Below, piece by piece: positions 8,621 to 20,265 of a DNA stretch of 64,000 bases. The stretch comes from Palleronia salina (lineage in GTDB: Bacteria; Pseudomonadota; Alphaproteobacteria; Rhodobacterales; Rhodobacteraceae): positions 317,501-381,500 of the forward strand of contig NZ_FQZA01000002.1 of NCBI RefSeq assembly GCF_900141995.1. The letters run 5' to 3'. Position 1 is the stretch's first letter. Each line of letters starts with the position of its first letter. The notes under the pieces were generated by a model. That model searched no databases. It was not told the DNA's origin and was given only the letters and a program-made list of their open reading frames with translations. The position numbers and the translations under genes were made by a program.

Positions 8621-9883
8621 ATGAGCGCCGCCGACCGCCCGCTTGCTGCCTACGCCACGGTGACCGCCGCCTACTGGGCCTTCATGCTGACCGATGGCGC
8701 CCTCAGGATGCTGGTGCTGCTGCACTTCCACGAGCTGGGCTTCAGCCCGGTGCAGCTTGCCTTCCTATTCACCCTCTACGAGGTCGCGGGCATGGTCACC
8801 AACCTGGCCGCCGGGTGGCTGGCCGCGCGGTTCGGCCTGACCCGCACGCTGTATCTCGGGCTCGGTGTGCAGGTGGTGGCGCTGGCCGTGCTCACCCGCC
8901 TCGACCCGGGCTGGGCGGTGACGCTGTCGGTGACCTTCGTGATGCTGACCCAGGCCGCGTCGGGCGTGGCCAAGGACCTGACGAAGATGTCCGCGAAAAG
9001 CGCGGTGAAATTGCTTGCCCCGGGTGACGGCGCGCTGTTCCGCTGGGTGGCCGCGCTGACGGGATCGAAGAACGCGGTGAAGGGGCTGGGCTTCTTCCTG
9101 GGCGCCGCGCTGCTGGCGTGGCTGGGGTTCCGGGCGGCGCTCTGGTCCATGGCGGGCACGCTGGCGCTGATCCTGCTCGCGGTGCTGGTCTTCATGCCCA
9201 CGGGCCTGCCGCAGGGCCGCAAGGGCGCGAAATTCTCCGAGGTCTTCAGCAAGGACCCGGCCGTGAACTGGCTGTCGGCGGCGCGGATGTTCCTGTTCGG
9301 CGCGCGCGATACGTGGTTCGTGGTGGGCATCCCGGTGTTCTTCCAGGCGACGCTGACCGGCGCGCTGGGCTGGGACACGCGCGACGCCTTCTTCGCGGTG
9401 GGCGGTTTCATGGCGGTCTGGATCACCCTCTACGGGGCCGTGCAGGCGGGTGCGCCGCGGGTGCTGCGCGCGAATGGCCGCGATCTGCCCAGCCTGGCGC
9501 GTGGCGCGGCGTCCTGGCTCACGGGGCTGATCGTCATCCCGTTGCTGCTGGCCCTGGCCGCCATGACGCTTTCCGGCGCGCCCCTCGTGGCCGTGGTGGT
9601 GATCGGCCTTTTCGTCTTCGGTGCGATCTTCGCGGTGAACTCGTCGCTGCATTCGTTCCTGATCCTCGCCTTCAGCACGGGCGAGCGGGTGACGCTGGAC
9701 GTGGGGTTCTACTACATGTCGAACGCGGCCGGGCGCCTGCTGGGCACGCTGCTGTCGGGGATCAGCTTTCAGCTGGGCGGATTGCCGGCCTGCCTCGCCA
9801 CCGCCGCCGCCATGGCCGCGCTCAGCCTGGTCGCCGCGCGCAAGCTGCCGGGCGGCGCGGGCCACGCCCCATCACTGGTCTGA
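8621..9883 (+). CDS. arsJ: Organoarsenical efflux MFS transporter ArsJ
   Basis: A 420-residue major-facilitator protein with about twelve membrane segments. Features recognised for ArsJ are YWAFMLTDGALRMLVLLHFH near residue 18, the cytoplasmic loop KDLTKMSAKSAVKLLAPGDG (about 118-137) and GSKNAVKGLGFFLG after it. The family exports 1-arseno-3-phosphoglycerate, which breaks down outside to arsenate and 3-phosphoglycerate. Coupled to the upstream GAPDH gene (3-nt gap). No arsR, arsC, arsB or arsH is adjacent. The 3' end carries one copy of the AGTATTTTC intergenic repeat on the opposite strand. Confidence 0.92.
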   Translation: MSAADRPLAAYATVTAAYWAFMLTDGALRMLVLLHFHELGFSPVQLAFLFTLYEVAGMVTNLAAGWLAARFGLTRTLYLGLGVQVVALAVLTRLDPGWAVTLSVTFVMLTQAASGVAKDLTKMSAKSAVKLLAPGDGALFRWVAALTGSKNAVKGLGFFLGAALLAWLGFRAALWSMAGTLALILLAVLVFMPTGLPQGRKGAKFSEVFSKDPAVNWLSAARMFLFGARDTWFVVGIPVFFQATLTGALGWDTRDAFFAVGGFMAVWITLYGAVQAGAPRVLRANGRDLPSLARGAASWLTGLIVIPLLLALAAMTLSGAPLVAVVVIGLFVFGAIFAVNSSLHSFLILAFSTGERVTLDVGFYYMSNAAGRLLGTLLSGISFQLGGLPACLATAAAMAALSLVAARKLPGGAGHAPSLV

Positions 9884-9890
9884 AAATACT
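9871..9890 (-). repeat. Intergenic AGTATTTTC-type repeat, copy A
   Basis: Minus strand reads AGTATTTTCAGACCAGTGAT. It starts 16 nt after the rnr stop in the rnr direction and overlaps the last codons of the convergent arsJ. It matches copy B (48583-48602) at 19 of 20 positions. Confidence 0.7.
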
Positions 9891-9905
9891 TTCGGTCCCG
9901 CCGGT

Positions 9906-12167
9906 TCAGCGGCGCGTCCGCTTGACCTTGCGCGCCGTCTTCGCCGACTTCTTCTGCGCCTTGGCCCGCGCACGCTTGGGCGGCTTGCCGGGCTTTCGGG
10001 ACCCGCCGCCGCCGCGGGGCATGGCGTCGCCCTCGACCTCCAGCAGCTCCAGCATCAGCCCGCCGGTGACCGGCACCGCCTCGGCCAGACGCACGGTCAC
10101 GCGCTGGCCCAGCCCGATAGTCGTGCCGCTGTCGGCGCCCATGAGGGTCTGCGCCTCGGGGTCGAAGACGAAGAACTCCCGCCCGATCGACCGCACCGGG
10201 ACCAGCCCGTCGGCGCCGGTTTCGTCCAGCTTCACGAACAGCCCGAATTTCTGCACACCCGAGATCCGGCCCGTCATCTCCGAGCCCACGCGCTCGGACA
10301 GGTAGGCGGCGAGGTATCGGTCGGTCGTGTCGCGCTCGGCCACCATCGAGCGTCGCTCGGTGCCCGAGATCTGTTCGGCCGTCTGGTCCAGCGCCTCGAT
10401 CTGCGCGGGGTCGAGTCCATCGTCGCCCCAGCCATGGGCCGAGATCAGCGCCCGGTGCACGATCAGGTCGGCATAGCGGCGGATCGGCGAGGTGAAATGG
10501 GCGTAGTTCTTCAGCGCCAGACCGAAATGCCCGAAATTCTGCGGGCTGTAATAGGCCTGCGTCATGGCGCGCAGCGTGGACATGTTGATGAGCTCGTCGA
10601 AATCGCTGTCCTGGGCCTGCGACAGAAGGCGGTTCAGATGCGCGGTCTGCAACACCTGCCCCTTGGCCAGCGCGAAGCCCGAGGCCTGGGCCACCTCGCG
10701 CAGCGCCTCGAGCTTCTCGGGCGCGGGTTCCTCGTGCACGCGGTAGAGCAGGGGCGAGCGGCGCTTCGACAGCTCTTCGGCGGCGGCCACGTTGGCGGTG
10801 ACCATAAACTCCTCGATCAGCCGGTGCGCGTCCAGCCGTTCGGCGAAATCGACGCTGGCGACGCGGCCGTCTTCGGACAGGACGATCTTGCGCTCGGGCA
10901 GGTCCAGCTCCAGCGGCTGGCGACGTGACCGCGCCCGGCGCAGCGCCGCGTAGGCGGCGTAAAGCGGGTCGATCACCCTCTCCATCAGCGGCGCCACCTT
11001 GTCGGACGGGTTGCCGTCACGCCCCGCCTGCACCTGCTGGTAGCTGAGCGAGGCGCGCGACCGCATCAGCCCGCGGGTGAAGCAGTGGGCGATCTTGTTG
11101 CCCTCGGGATCCAGCGTGATGCGCACGGCCATGCAGGCCCGTTCCACATCCTCGTGCAGCGAGCACAGGTCCCCCGATAGCGCCTCGGGCAGCATCGGGA
11201 CGACGCGGTCGGGGAAGTAGCTCGAGTTGCCGCGCAGCCGCGCCTCGCGGTCCAGCGCGCTGCCGGGGCGCACGTAATGGGCCACGTCGGCGATGGCGAC
11301 CCAGATGACGTGGCCGCCCTCGTTCCCCGGGTCCGTGTCCGGCGCGGCCAGAACGGCGTCGTCGCGGTCGCGGGCATCCGCCGGGTCGATGGTGATCAGC
11401 GGCAGCTCGCGCAGGTCCTCGCGCCCGTCCAGCCCGGCGGGTTCGGCCGCCTCGGCCTCGGCGATGACCTCGTCCGGGAACTGGTCCGGAATCCCGTGCT
11501 GGTGGATGGCGATCAGCGACACCGCTTTCGGCGCCGTCGGGTCACCCAGGCGCGACAGCACGCGCGCGCGCGGCAGGCCCATGCGGCCCTTGGGGCCGGC
11601 GCGCTCGGCCTCGACCAGTTCGCCATCCTGCGCGCCGTGGGTGTCGCGGGACCCGACCTGCCATTCCTTGTCCTGCCCCTTGTCGATGGGCACGATGCGC
11701 CCGCCCTCGGGACCTTCGCGGAAGATGCCCAGCATGCGCATGGCGCTGGAGTTCAGCTTGCGGATCAGCCGCCCCTCGTAGCCGTGATCCTCGTCCGTCA
11801 CGGCGGTCAGGCGCAGAAGCACCCGGTCGCCCGGCCCCAGGGCGGGGTCGGCGGCGCGCGGGATCACGAGGATGCGCGGCTCGGGCGTGTCGCCGTGCCA
11901 TTCCAGCGGGCGGGCGAAGATGTCGCCGTCACGGTCGGGGCCCGTGACCTCGCAGACCGATACGGGCGGCAGGGTGTCGGGGTCGCGGTAGGTCTTGCCA
12001 CGCTTCGTCAGGTTGCCCTCGGCCTCCAGTTCCTTCAGCACGCGCTTCAGGTCGATCCGGTCCGCACCCTTGAGCCCGAAGGCGCGCGCGATGTCGCGCT
12101 TCGCGGTCTGGGTGGGGTTTTCCGAGATCCAGTCGAGGATCTGCTGCTTCGAGGGGATCTTGGCCAT
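9906..12167 (-). CDS. rnr: Ribonuclease R
   Basis: A 753-residue 3'-5' exoribonuclease acting on structured RNA. Order of domains: N-terminal winged helix (about 1-75), cold-shock/OB region, RNB catalytic domain with TIDPADARDRDDAVLA (metal-binding Asp residues, about 285-300), S1 domain (about 640-725), and a basic tail rich in Lys and Arg (last about 30 residues) typical of RNase R. Length is normal. No strong Shine-Dalgarno is seen before the ATG. Convergent with arsJ. Confidence 0.96.
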   Translation of the reverse strand: MAKIPSKQQILDWISENPTQTAKRDIARAFGLKGADRIDLKRVLKELEAEGNLTKRGKTYRDPDTLPPVSVCEVTGPDRDGDIFARPLEWHGDTPEPRILVIPRAADPALGPGDRVLLRLTAVTDEDHGYEGRLIRKLNSSAMRMLGIFREGPEGGRIVPIDKGQDKEWQVGSRDTHGAQDGELVEAERAGPKGRMGLPRARVLSRLGDPTAPKAVSLIAIHQHGIPDQFPDEVIAEAEAAEPAGLDGREDLRELPLITIDPADARDRDDAVLAAPDTDPGNEGGHVIWVAIADVAHYVRPGSALDREARLRGNSSYFPDRVVPMLPEALSGDLCSLHEDVERACMAVRITLDPEGNKIAHCFTRGLMRSRASLSYQQVQAGRDGNPSDKVAPLMERVIDPLYAAYAALRRARSRRQPLELDLPERKIVLSEDGRVASVDFAERLDAHRLIEEFMVTANVAAAEELSKRRSPLLYRVHEEPAPEKLEALREVAQASGFALAKGQVLQTAHLNRLLSQAQDSDFDELINMSTLRAMTQAYYSPQNFGHFGLALKNYAHFTSPIRRYADLIVHRALISAHGWGDDGLDPAQIEALDQTAEQISGTERRSMVAERDTTDRYLAAYLSERVGSEMTGRISGVQKFGLFVKLDETGADGLVPVRSIGREFFVFDPEAQTLMGADSGTTIGLGQRVTVRLAEAVPVTGGLMLELLEVEGDAMPRGGGGSRKPGKPPKRARAKAQKKSAKTARKVKRTRR

Positions 12168-12221
12168 GGCGCCGCGCCTAGCACGCGCCGGGCGGGCGCG
12201 ACAGGGGGCGGCGTGCGCGGC

Positions 12222-12641
12222 TCACAACGACAGCCACATGTCGCGATGCGGGATGCCGGCGTCGTCGTAGATCGGGCCATCCGGCTCGAACCCCAGCCCG
12301 CGGTAGAAGGGGATCACGTGCACCTGCGACGAGACCTTCATCCGGGCCGCACCCCGGGCGCGCGCCACGCCGATGGCGTGTTCCATGATCTGGCCCCCGA
12401 TGCCTGTGCCGCGCAGGGGATGCAGCACGCAGACCCGGCCGACCTTGGCGACGTCGTCCTCGATGAACATCCGCGCGGTCCCCACGTCCAGGCCGTCCTG
12501 CCGGGCCAGCATGTGGATCGCGTCACCGTCGCGGTCGTCGTACTCGTCCGCCTCCGAGATCTTCTGCTCCTCGATGAAGACGACGCGGCGCAGTTCGCGG
12601 CAGGCGTCGATATCGTCGGTGATGTCCACGAGAACGGTCAT
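12222..12641 (-). CDS. GNAT family N-acetyltransferase
   Basis: A 139-residue single-domain acetyltransferase. The acetyl-CoA loop is seen in [20 protein letters not shown] (about residues 67-86), the GxGxGG/A-type motif [15 protein letters not shown] near the C-terminus is motif B (FYxxxGF). It resembles ElaA-like proteins in length and in the [12 protein letters not shown] stretch near the N-terminus. Its ATG overlaps the dapE stop (ATGA, 4 nt), so it is co-translated with dapE. Substrate unknown. Confidence 0.88.
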   Translation of the reverse strand: MTVLVDITDDIDACRELRRVVFIEEQKISEADEYDDRDGDAIHMLARQDGLDVGTARMFIEDDVAKVGRVCVLHPLRGTGIGGQIMEHAIGVARARGAARMKVSSQVHVIPFYRGLGFEPDGPIYDDAGIPHRDMWLSL

Positions 12642-13777
12642 TTGAAGAAATCCTTCAGGATACGGGTATAGATCGCCTTCAACGTGACGATGTCGGCCAC
12701 CGGGACCCGTTCGTCGATCTGGTGCATGCTGCTGCCGACCAACCCGACCTCGACCACGGGGCAATGGTTGCGGATGAAGCGCGCGTCGCTGGTCCCGCCC
12801 GAGGTCGACAGGGCGGGCGTGACGCCGGTTTCGGCCGCGACGGCGTCGCTGACCATCTGCGAGAACTCACCTTGCGGAGTGACGAAGCTTTCGCCCGACA
12901 CCTTCACCTCGATGTCGAAGTCGACGCCCGTGGTCCCGCTGACCTTGGCGATTTCGTCCTCGATCCAGGCCTTCAGATCGTCCGAGCTGTGCGCGTCGTT
13001 GAACCGGATGTTCAGCATGGCCCGGCACTGGCCCGGGATGACGTTGTTGGCGCTGTTGCCGGTGTCGAAGCTGGTGACCTGCACGGTGGTGGGGTCGAAA
13101 TGCTCGGACGCGTCCACCCGTTCGAACGCGATCAGCCGATCGACCAGCTGCACCATGGCGTGGATCGGGTTGCGCGCCTTGTGCGGATAGGCCGAGTGGC
13201 CCTGCACCCCGCGCGCGGTCAGCCAGGCTGTCATCGACCCGCGCCGGCCGATCTTGATCATCTCGCCCATGGTTTCGGGGCAGGTGGGCTCACCCACCAG
13301 GCAGACATCCATCGCCTCGCCGGTCTGGTCCATCCAGTCGAGTATCGCGCAGGTTCCGTCGACGCCGTCGCCTTCCTCGTCGCCGGTGATGGTCAGGACG
13401 ATGGAGCCGTGCGGGTCGTCGGATGCCATGTCGATGGCGGCGGCCACGAAGGCGGCGACCCCCGATTTCATGTCGCAGGCCCCGCGACCGTACATGATGC
13501 CGTCCACGATTTCGGCCCCGAACGGGTCATGCGCCCACTGCGCCGGGTCGCCGGTCGGCACGACGTCGGTATGCCCGTTGAAGCCGATGACCGGGCCGTG
13601 CGTGCCCCAGCGGGCATAGAGGTTGGCAATGCCGTTGCGATCGACCCGCGTGCAGACGAAGCCCGCGTCTTCGAGCAACTCGAACAGGTGCTGGATCGCT
13701 CCGCCTTCCTCGGGCGTGACCGAGGGGCAGCGGATCAGCTGAGATGTCAGCTCGACCGGGTCGGTTGTTGTGTGCAT
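12638..13777 (-). CDS. dapE: Succinyl-diaminopimelate desuccinylase
   Basis: Hydrolyses N-succinyl-LL-diaminopimelate to LL-DAP and succinate; a dinuclear zinc M20-family enzyme in the cytosol. The 379 residues have the metal-site motifs [13 protein letters not shown] (about 68-80), [14 protein letters not shown] (about 97-110), GDEEGDG (about 134-140) and a C-terminal His in [17 protein letters not shown] directly upstream fixes the ATG at 13777. It continues the succinylase DAP route represented here also by dapD and dapF. Confidence 0.95.
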   Translation of the reverse strand: MHTTTDPVELTSQLIRCPSVTPEEGGAIQHLFELLEDAGFVCTRVDRNGIANLYARWGTHGPVIGFNGHTDVVPTGDPAQWAHDPFGAEIVDGIMYGRGACDMKSGVAAFVAAAIDMASDDPHGSIVLTITGDEEGDGVDGTCAILDWMDQTGEAMDVCLVGEPTCPETMGEMIKIGRRGSMTAWLTARGVQGHSAYPHKARNPIHAMVQLVDRLIAFERVDASEHFDPTTVQVTSFDTGNSANNVIPGQCRAMLNIRFNDAHSSDDLKAWIEDEIAKVSGTTGVDFDIEVKVSGESFVTPQGEFSQMVSDAVAAETGVTPALSTSGGTSDARFIRNHCPVVEVGLVGSSMHQIDERVPVADIVTLKAIYTRILKDFFK

Positions 13778-13846
13778 GGGCGGCCTCCTCCGGGCGGCAA
13801 AAGGGATGGTAGGCCGGGCGTGTGTGGCGGGCAATCGTGCGGCCGG

Positions 13847-14197
13847 TCAGTCCGCGCCTTTTTCAAGCTCGTCGCCTTCGAAGAACGGGGTCATCTGCGC
13901 GACGATCACGGCGTTCTCGTCCAGCGCGCGCTGCATCAGAAGGCGTTCGTCGGGGTCGATGTCGTGCCCGTCGGCCAGCCGTTCGTCCAGCGTGCCGTAT
14001 CCGGTGACGTCCAGCGGCGAAAGATCGGCCTGCTTGAGGATGGCGACCGTCTCGCGCACGGCCTCGGCCTCGTCCACGCCGGCCGCGTAGCACATGAGCG
14101 CCGCGCCTGTCGCATTCTCGGGAAGCCCGTCCGAGGGGGCGCGACCCACCTCCACCAGGAGCGTGTAGACGTAGTGAGGTTTGCCGGATTTAGCCAT
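13847..14197 (-). CDS. Conserved hypothetical protein, 116 aa
   Basis: Soluble, acidic 116-residue protein starting MAKSGKPHYVYTLLVEVGRA. No signal peptide or membrane segment. The middle (about 45-60, VRETVAILKQADLSP) looks helical, and the tail is rich in Glu and Asp. I do not recognise a named domain. It has the codon usage of its neighbours and sits in a same-strand run between dapE and the GlsB-like gene with 69 and 39 nt gaps. Likely real. Confidence 0.7.
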   Translation of the reverse strand: MAKSGKPHYVYTLLVEVGRAPSDGLPENATGAALMCYAAGVDEAEAVRETVAILKQADLSPLDVTGYGTLDERLADGHDIDPDERLLMQRALDENAVIVAQMTPFFEGDELEKGAD

Positions 14198-14236
14198 GGC
14201 CGCCGGATGCCAGTCCCGGCGGCCTTTGGCAAGATA

Positions 14237-14491
14237 TCAGGTGCGGCCGCGCACGGCGCGCACGAGGAAGATCAGGATACAGGCGCCGATGAAGCCCGCG
14301 ACCAGGTAGCCGATGCTGAAGCTGGCGCCGGCGGCGTAAAGGCCCAGCAGCGTGCCGAAGATGAAGTTGAAGACGATGGCGCCGACGATGCCCAGGACGA
14401 TGTTCATCAGAAGCCCCATGTTGGACTTCATGAATTGCTCGGCCAGCCAACCGGCCAGACCCCCGACGATGATAGCTGCAAGCCAGCCCAT
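14237..14491 (-). CDS. GlsB/YeaQ/YmgE family stress-response membrane protein
   Basis: An 84-residue, almost wholly hydrophobic protein with three membrane segments, roughly residues 3-20, 27-50 and 58-78. The first contains IIVGGLAGWLAEQ, the glycine pattern typical of the transglycosylase-associated (GlsB/YeaQ/YmgE) family. These proteins are general-stress associated with no proven biochemical activity. The plus strand after 14491 reads TATCCTTCCT, giving AGGAAGG on the minus strand ahead of the ATG. Confidence 0.88.
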   Translation of the reverse strand: MGWLAAIIVGGLAGWLAEQFMKSNMGLLMNIVLGIVGAIVFNFIFGTLLGLYAAGASFSIGYLVAGFIGACILIFLVRAVRGRT

Positions 14492-14577
14492 GGATTATCC
14501 TTCCTGATTGTTTTCGCTACGCATTTGCGCAGGATTCGAGGCAAAACGTCGCGATCTGCGCTCGGTTCCGTGAAGGA

Positions 14578-15606
<1,029 letters not shown>

Positions 15607-15742
15607 GACGTGGCAACGGGCCTGGCGCTGAAATGGTTGCCATCTTTCCCGATGATTTGCCCGCGCGGAAGGTCAGGGCATCGGGCCGCCGATTGGGGGG
15701 CCACATCCTGAACCTCGCCATCGGTGATAGGGGCCAAGGCAA

Positions 15743-15778
15743 GTGCGGCGCGGGGATCTATCTCCACGCGCGCCGCAC
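15743..15778 (-). terminator. Long perfect hairpin after dapD
   Basis: GTGCGGCGCG (15743-15752) pairs perfectly with CGCGCCGCAC (15769-15778); GGGA/TCTCC in the loop could extend the pairing. It lies 18 nt past the dapD stop in the dapD direction. No T-run follows, so it may act as a structural 3' end rather than a classical intrinsic terminator. Confidence 0.45.
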
Positions 15779-15795
15779 CGTTCCCCGGTGCGCCC

Positions 15796-16623
<828 letters not shown>

Positions 16624-16697
16624 GGGTGCGGCCCCCTTTGTGATGTGTCTGGTTGCGTTGCGCGCTCTATACTCGGGGGGAGGCCCGGGGAAAAGAG

Positions 16698-17609
16698 ATG
16701 GCGAAACTCATGCTGCGGACGTTGGCCCTGCTGTTCGTGACGGCCCTGGTGGCGGTGGGGTGCCAGACCTGGCGCAATGGCGGGCAGGCCGATCTGCCGC
16801 CCCCGCCGCGGGACGCGCTGCGGATCGCCACCTACAACGTCCACTACATCGTGCTGAACGACGCGACCGGCGCCTGGTCGCGCGGCGACTGGGAGCGGCG
16901 CAAGGACCCCCTGGCCGCCGCGGTCGCCGCCACCGGCGCCGATGTCATCGCCTTCCAGGAGATGGAGAGCTTCCAGCGCGGCAGCGACGGCAGCGTGAAC
17001 CTCGCCCGCGATCACCTGCTGGCCGAACTTCCGCAATACGCCGCGGCCGCCGACGGCCCGTGGGAGACGTTTCCGCCGACCCAGCCGATCTTCTACCGCG
17101 CCGATCGTTTGCGCGTTCTGGACGAGGGCTGGTTCTTCTTCTCGGACACGCCGGACCGGATCTATTCGCGCACCTTCGATGGCGGCTACCCGGCCTTCGC
17201 CAGTTGGGCGCGCTTGACCGACCGGACGACCGGCAAGAGCTTTCGCGTGGTGAACATCCACACCGACTACGCCAGCTACGACAACCGCGCGCAATCGCTG
17301 GCCCTTGTGGCCGAGCGCATCGCGCCGTGGCAGGCGGCGGGCGAAACGGTTTTCGTCACCGGCGATTTCAACGCGCGGCTGGGGTCGGACCTGCACGCCA
17401 TCCTGGAGGATCGGGGCCTGTCCTTCGCGCCGGTCGAGGGCGCAACCTATCATTTCGACCGTGGCATCAACCTGTTCGGCGCGATCGACCACCTTGCCTA
17501 CACGCGCGGGGTCGGTCTGGCGGGCGGCCCTTGGGTGCTGCGCCGTCAATTCCTGGGCGAATGGCCCACGGATCATTATCCGGTCGTCACGGATGTGACC
17601 TTACCCTAG
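16698..17609 (+). CDS. Endonuclease/exonuclease/phosphatase family lipoprotein
   Basis: A 303-residue protein. The start [20 protein letters not shown] leads to G21-C22, a plausible though not ideal lipobox, so it is probably exported and lipid-anchored. The mature part has the EEP fold: [11 protein letters not shown] (about 44), IAFQEMESF with the metal-binding Glu, [18 protein letters not shown] (Asp/Asn pair) and the closing [12 protein letters not shown] (Asp-His). Substrate could be nucleic acid or a phosphoester. The ATG at 16698 follows GGAAAAGAG. Confidence 0.85.
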   Translation: MAKLMLRTLALLFVTALVAVGCQTWRNGGQADLPPPPRDALRIATYNVHYIVLNDATGAWSRGDWERRKDPLAAAVAATGADVIAFQEMESFQRGSDGSVNLARDHLLAELPQYAAAADGPWETFPPTQPIFYRADRLRVLDEGWFFFSDTPDRIYSRTFDGGYPAFASWARLTDRTTGKSFRVVNIHTDYASYDNRAQSLALVAERIAPWQAAGETVFVTGDFNARLGSDLHAILEDRGLSFAPVEGATYHFDRGINLFGAIDHLAYTRGVGLAGGPWVLRRQFLGEWPTDHYPVVTDVTLP

Positions 17610-17641
17610 GCTGCGACCCGAGTTTGACCGAAGGATCCCCC

Positions 17642-18487
17642 ATGCCGGACGACCGCCAATCGCCGTTCCGCGATGCCCACCAGGATATCGAAACCGCGCG
17701 CGACATCCCCGATACGCCGCAGACCCGCGCGCCGGCCTACAGGCTGGCCTTCGCCGACGACGACTTCCTGTGCCGCGAGGAGCTGCGCCCCGTGCGGCTT
17801 CAGCTGGAACTTCTGAAGCCCGAGATGATCCTGAACGAGCAGAACATCGACTCCACCGTCGTTCTGTTCGGCGGCGCGCGGATTCCGGATCCCGCGAACA
17901 AGGCCAGCGCCCGCACGCAGACGCTGGCGGACCTGTCGCGCTATTACGACGAGGCGCGCGATTTCGCCCGGCTGATGACTCTGCGCAGCATGGAGACCTA
18001 TGGCCGCGACCACGTCGTCGCGACGGGCGGCGGCCCCGGCGTGATGGAGGCCGGGAACCGTGGCGCCCAGGATGCGGGCGGCCATTCCATCGGCCTGAAC
18101 ATCGTGCTGCCCCATGAACAGGCCCCGAACGAGTACGTGACGCCGGGCCTGTGTTTCAACTTCCACTACTTCGCGATCCGCAAGATGCACTTCCTGATGC
18201 GGGCGCGGGCGATCTGCGTTTTCCCGGGCGGCTTCGGCACCTTGGACGAGCTCTTCGAGGCGTTGACCCTGATCCAGACCGGCCGGATGGAGCGGGTGCC
18301 GGTTCTTCTGTTCGGGCGCGAGTTCTGGGAGCGGGTGATCGACTTCGCCGCGCTGGCCGACGCGGGCACCATCGCCGACGAGGATCTCGAGCTGTTCCGC
18401 TACGTCGAGACGGCGGCCGAGGCGGTCGAGATCATCGACACGTGGGACGACGATCCGGCCAAGCGGGACACGATCCCCGGCCGCTGA
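17642..18487 (+). CDS. LOG family (TIGR00730-type) nucleotide phosphoribohydrolase-like protein
   Basis: A 281-residue protein. It has the Lonely-Guy hallmarks ATGGGPGVMEAGNRGA (about 134-149) and FPGGFGTLDELFEALT (about 197-212), with VVLFGGARI at the start of the Rossmann domain. The family cleaves purine nucleoside 5'-monophosphates; plant members make active cytokinin. The N-terminal 70-80 residues precede the core and make this longer than the about 190-residue short form. It begins 32 nt after the lipoprotein gene on the same strand. Confidence 0.88.
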   Translation: MPDDRQSPFRDAHQDIETARDIPDTPQTRAPAYRLAFADDDFLCREELRPVRLQLELLKPEMILNEQNIDSTVVLFGGARIPDPANKASARTQTLADLSRYYDEARDFARLMTLRSMETYGRDHVVATGGGPGVMEAGNRGAQDAGGHSIGLNIVLPHEQAPNEYVTPGLCFNFHYFAIRKMHFLMRARAICVFPGGFGTLDELFEALTLIQTGRMERVPVLLFGREFWERVIDFAALADAGTIADEDLELFRYVETAAEAVEIIDTWDDDPAKRDTIPGR

Positions 18488-18489
18488 AT

Positions 18490-18708
18490 TCAGGCCTTGC
18501 GCAGCTCTGAATGGCTTTTGAGGACGGTGCCGCCGTCCTCCTGCTCGATCCGGTAGGCCGGGTCGTCGTCATCGGCGTCGCGCGTCACCTCGGAGCCGTC
18601 GATCTTCAGCGTCCGTTTCTGGGTGTATTTCTGCGCCACCTTCCCTTGGGCGGTGCCGTTGCCCCAGTCCCATTCCACGGTGTCGCCTTCGTCGTAGTGC
18701 TTGGTCAT
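18490..18708 (-). CDS. DUF2945 (HVA1/TUDOR-like) small protein
   Basis: A 72-residue soluble, acidic protein: VEWDWGNGTAQGKVAQKY near the start, followed by an Asp-rich strand and AYRIEQEDGGTVLKSHSEL. This matches the hypervirulence-associated TUDOR-domain family in length and in the WxxGxGxxxGxV pattern. Function not established. AGGAGAT lies upstream of the ATG. Convergent with the LOG gene, only 2 nt apart. Confidence 0.85.
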   Translation of the reverse strand: MTKHYDEGDTVEWDWGNGTAQGKVAQKYTQKRTLKIDGSEVTRDADDDDPAYRIEQEDGGTVLKSHSELRKA

Positions 18709-18820
18709 GCCACATCTCCTCGGCGTGTCTTTGACCGCTCAAGGATCGGCAGCGCCGCTTCGTTCCTCGTCACGGCGCGGCACGGCGGACAAGCGCCCAA
18801 CAAGACGGCGCAATTCCGGC

Positions 18821-18840
18821 ATTATTGGCCTGAAAATACC
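18821..18840 (-). repeat. Intergenic AGTATTTTC-type repeat, copy C
   Basis: Minus strand reads GGTATTTTCAGGCCAATAAT, 16 of 20 identical to copy A (9871-9890) by eye. It lies about 100 nt past rlmN and before the DUF2945 gene, oriented with both. GCCGGAATTG follows on the minus strand; the same ten bases follow copy B. Confidence 0.65.
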
Positions 18841-18913
18841 TGAAGCCGGACGCTCGCCCTCCGCGCCGATCACCCGTCCCGGCGGATCGGGCGACCCATG
18901 CCATCCGGCGCAA

Positions 18914-18930
18914 CGCCCCGCAGCGGGGCG
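18914..18930 (-). terminator. Hairpin after rlmN
   Basis: CGCCCCG and CGGGGCG (18914-18920 and 18924-18930) form a perfect seven-pair stem with a three-base loop, 8 nt beyond the rlmN stop. No T-tract follows, so its role as terminator is uncertain. Confidence 0.35.
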
Positions 18931-18937
18931 CCCCGCG

Positions 18938-20128
18938 TCAGGACAGGCCCGCGTCGGCCTCGATCTGGCGGCGGGACTTGCGGGCGCGCTCGGTCTCGGA
19001 CTTCAGCTGACCGCAGGCGGCCATGATGTCCTCGCCCCGCGGCGTGCGGATGGGCGAGGCATAGCCGGCCTTGTAGATGATGTCGGCGAAGGCGCGGATG
19101 CGATTGTTCGACGACCGCTCGTAGGGGGCGCCGGGCCATTCGTTGAACGGGATCAGGTTGATCTTGGCGGGGATGCCCTCGATCAGCTTGATCAGACGGT
19201 GGGCGTCCTCGTCGCTGTCGTTCACGCCCTTCAGCATCACGTATTCGAAGGTGATCCGCTCGGAATTGGTGGCCTTGGGATATTCGCGCAGCGCGCCCAG
19301 CAAGGTCTCGATGTTCCAGCGCTTGTTGATCGGCACCAGCTGGTCGCGCACCTCGTCTGTGGTGGCGTGGAAGGACACGGCCAGCAGGCAGCCGATCTCG
19401 GCCGCGGTGCGCGCGATCTCGGGCACCACGCCGCTGGTCGACAGGGTGATGCGGCGGCGCGACAGGGAAATCCCTTCGCCGTCCATGGCGATCTTCATCG
19501 CGTCGCGCACGTTCTCGAAATTGTAAAGCGGCTCGCCCATGCCCATCAGGACGATGTTCGACAGCAGGCGCTGTTCGTCCTTGGGATGGCGGCCGGGCAG
19601 GGGCCATTCGCCCAGGTCGTCGCGGGCGACCATGATCTGGCCCACGATCTCGCCCGCGGTCAGGTTGCGCACCAGCCGCTGGGTCCCGGTGTGGCAGAAC
19701 GAACAGGTCAGGGTGCAGCCCACCTGGCTGCTCACGCACAGCGTGCCGCGGCCTTCCTCGGGGATGTAGACGGCCTCGACCTCGTGCCCGCCGGCGATGC
19801 GAAGCAGGTACTTGCGGGTGCCGTCGGTCGACAGTTCGCGGCGCACGACCTCGGGCACCTCGATCACGAAATGCTCGGCCAGGAGCGCGCGATAGGGCTT
19901 GGCCAGGTTCGTCATGTCGTCGAACGACCGGACGCCCTTCTGGTAGACCCATTGCCAGACCTGGCCCGCGCGCATCCTGGCCTGTTTCTCGGGCGTGCCC
20001 GCCGCGATCAGCGCGTCGCGCAGGGCGTCGCGCGTCAGGCCGACAAGATTCACCTTGCCGCCCTCGGCCGCCTTGCGGGGCAGGGTCAGAACGTCCTGTG
20101 TGATCGGCGCCTTGGGTGCGTCGGGCAT
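18938..20128 (-). CDS. rlmN: Dual-specificity 23S rRNA A2503 / tRNA A37 methyltransferase
   Basis: Radical SAM methyltransferase that places the C2 methyl on A2503 of 23S rRNA and on A37 of some tRNAs. The 396 residues contain the radical SAM cluster motif in [14 protein letters not shown] (CxxxCxxC, about residues 148-161), [21 protein letters not shown] and the C-terminal active-site Cys in IMAACGQL. The N-terminal accessory domain covers about residues 1-115. The start [10 protein letters not shown] at 20128 is preferred because GAAGGTGG precedes it; in-frame starts at 20161 and 20215 exist. Confidence 0.95.
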   Translation of the reverse strand: MPDAPKAPITQDVLTLPRKAAEGGKVNLVGLTRDALRDALIAAGTPEKQARMRAGQVWQWVYQKGVRSFDDMTNLAKPYRALLAEHFVIEVPEVVRRELSTDGTRKYLLRIAGGHEVEAVYIPEEGRGTLCVSSQVGCTLTCSFCHTGTQRLVRNLTAGEIVGQIMVARDDLGEWPLPGRHPKDEQRLLSNIVLMGMGEPLYNFENVRDAMKIAMDGEGISLSRRRITLSTSGVVPEIARTAAEIGCLLAVSFHATTDEVRDQLVPINKRWNIETLLGALREYPKATNSERITFEYVMLKGVNDSDEDAHRLIKLIEGIPAKINLIPFNEWPGAPYERSSNNRIRAFADIIYKAGYASPIRTPRGEDIMAACGQLKSETERARKSRRQIEADAGLS

Positions 20129-20265
20129 CGGGTCCACCTTCGTCAACGGGATGGACGGCATATAGGGCAAGTGTCGCGCCCGATAAACCCCGCGTGACGT
20201 TGCGGGGGCCGACACGAAAAAGGGCGGCCCGCGCCGCCCCTGTCCGTTCCGCTGTCGCGCTCAGT

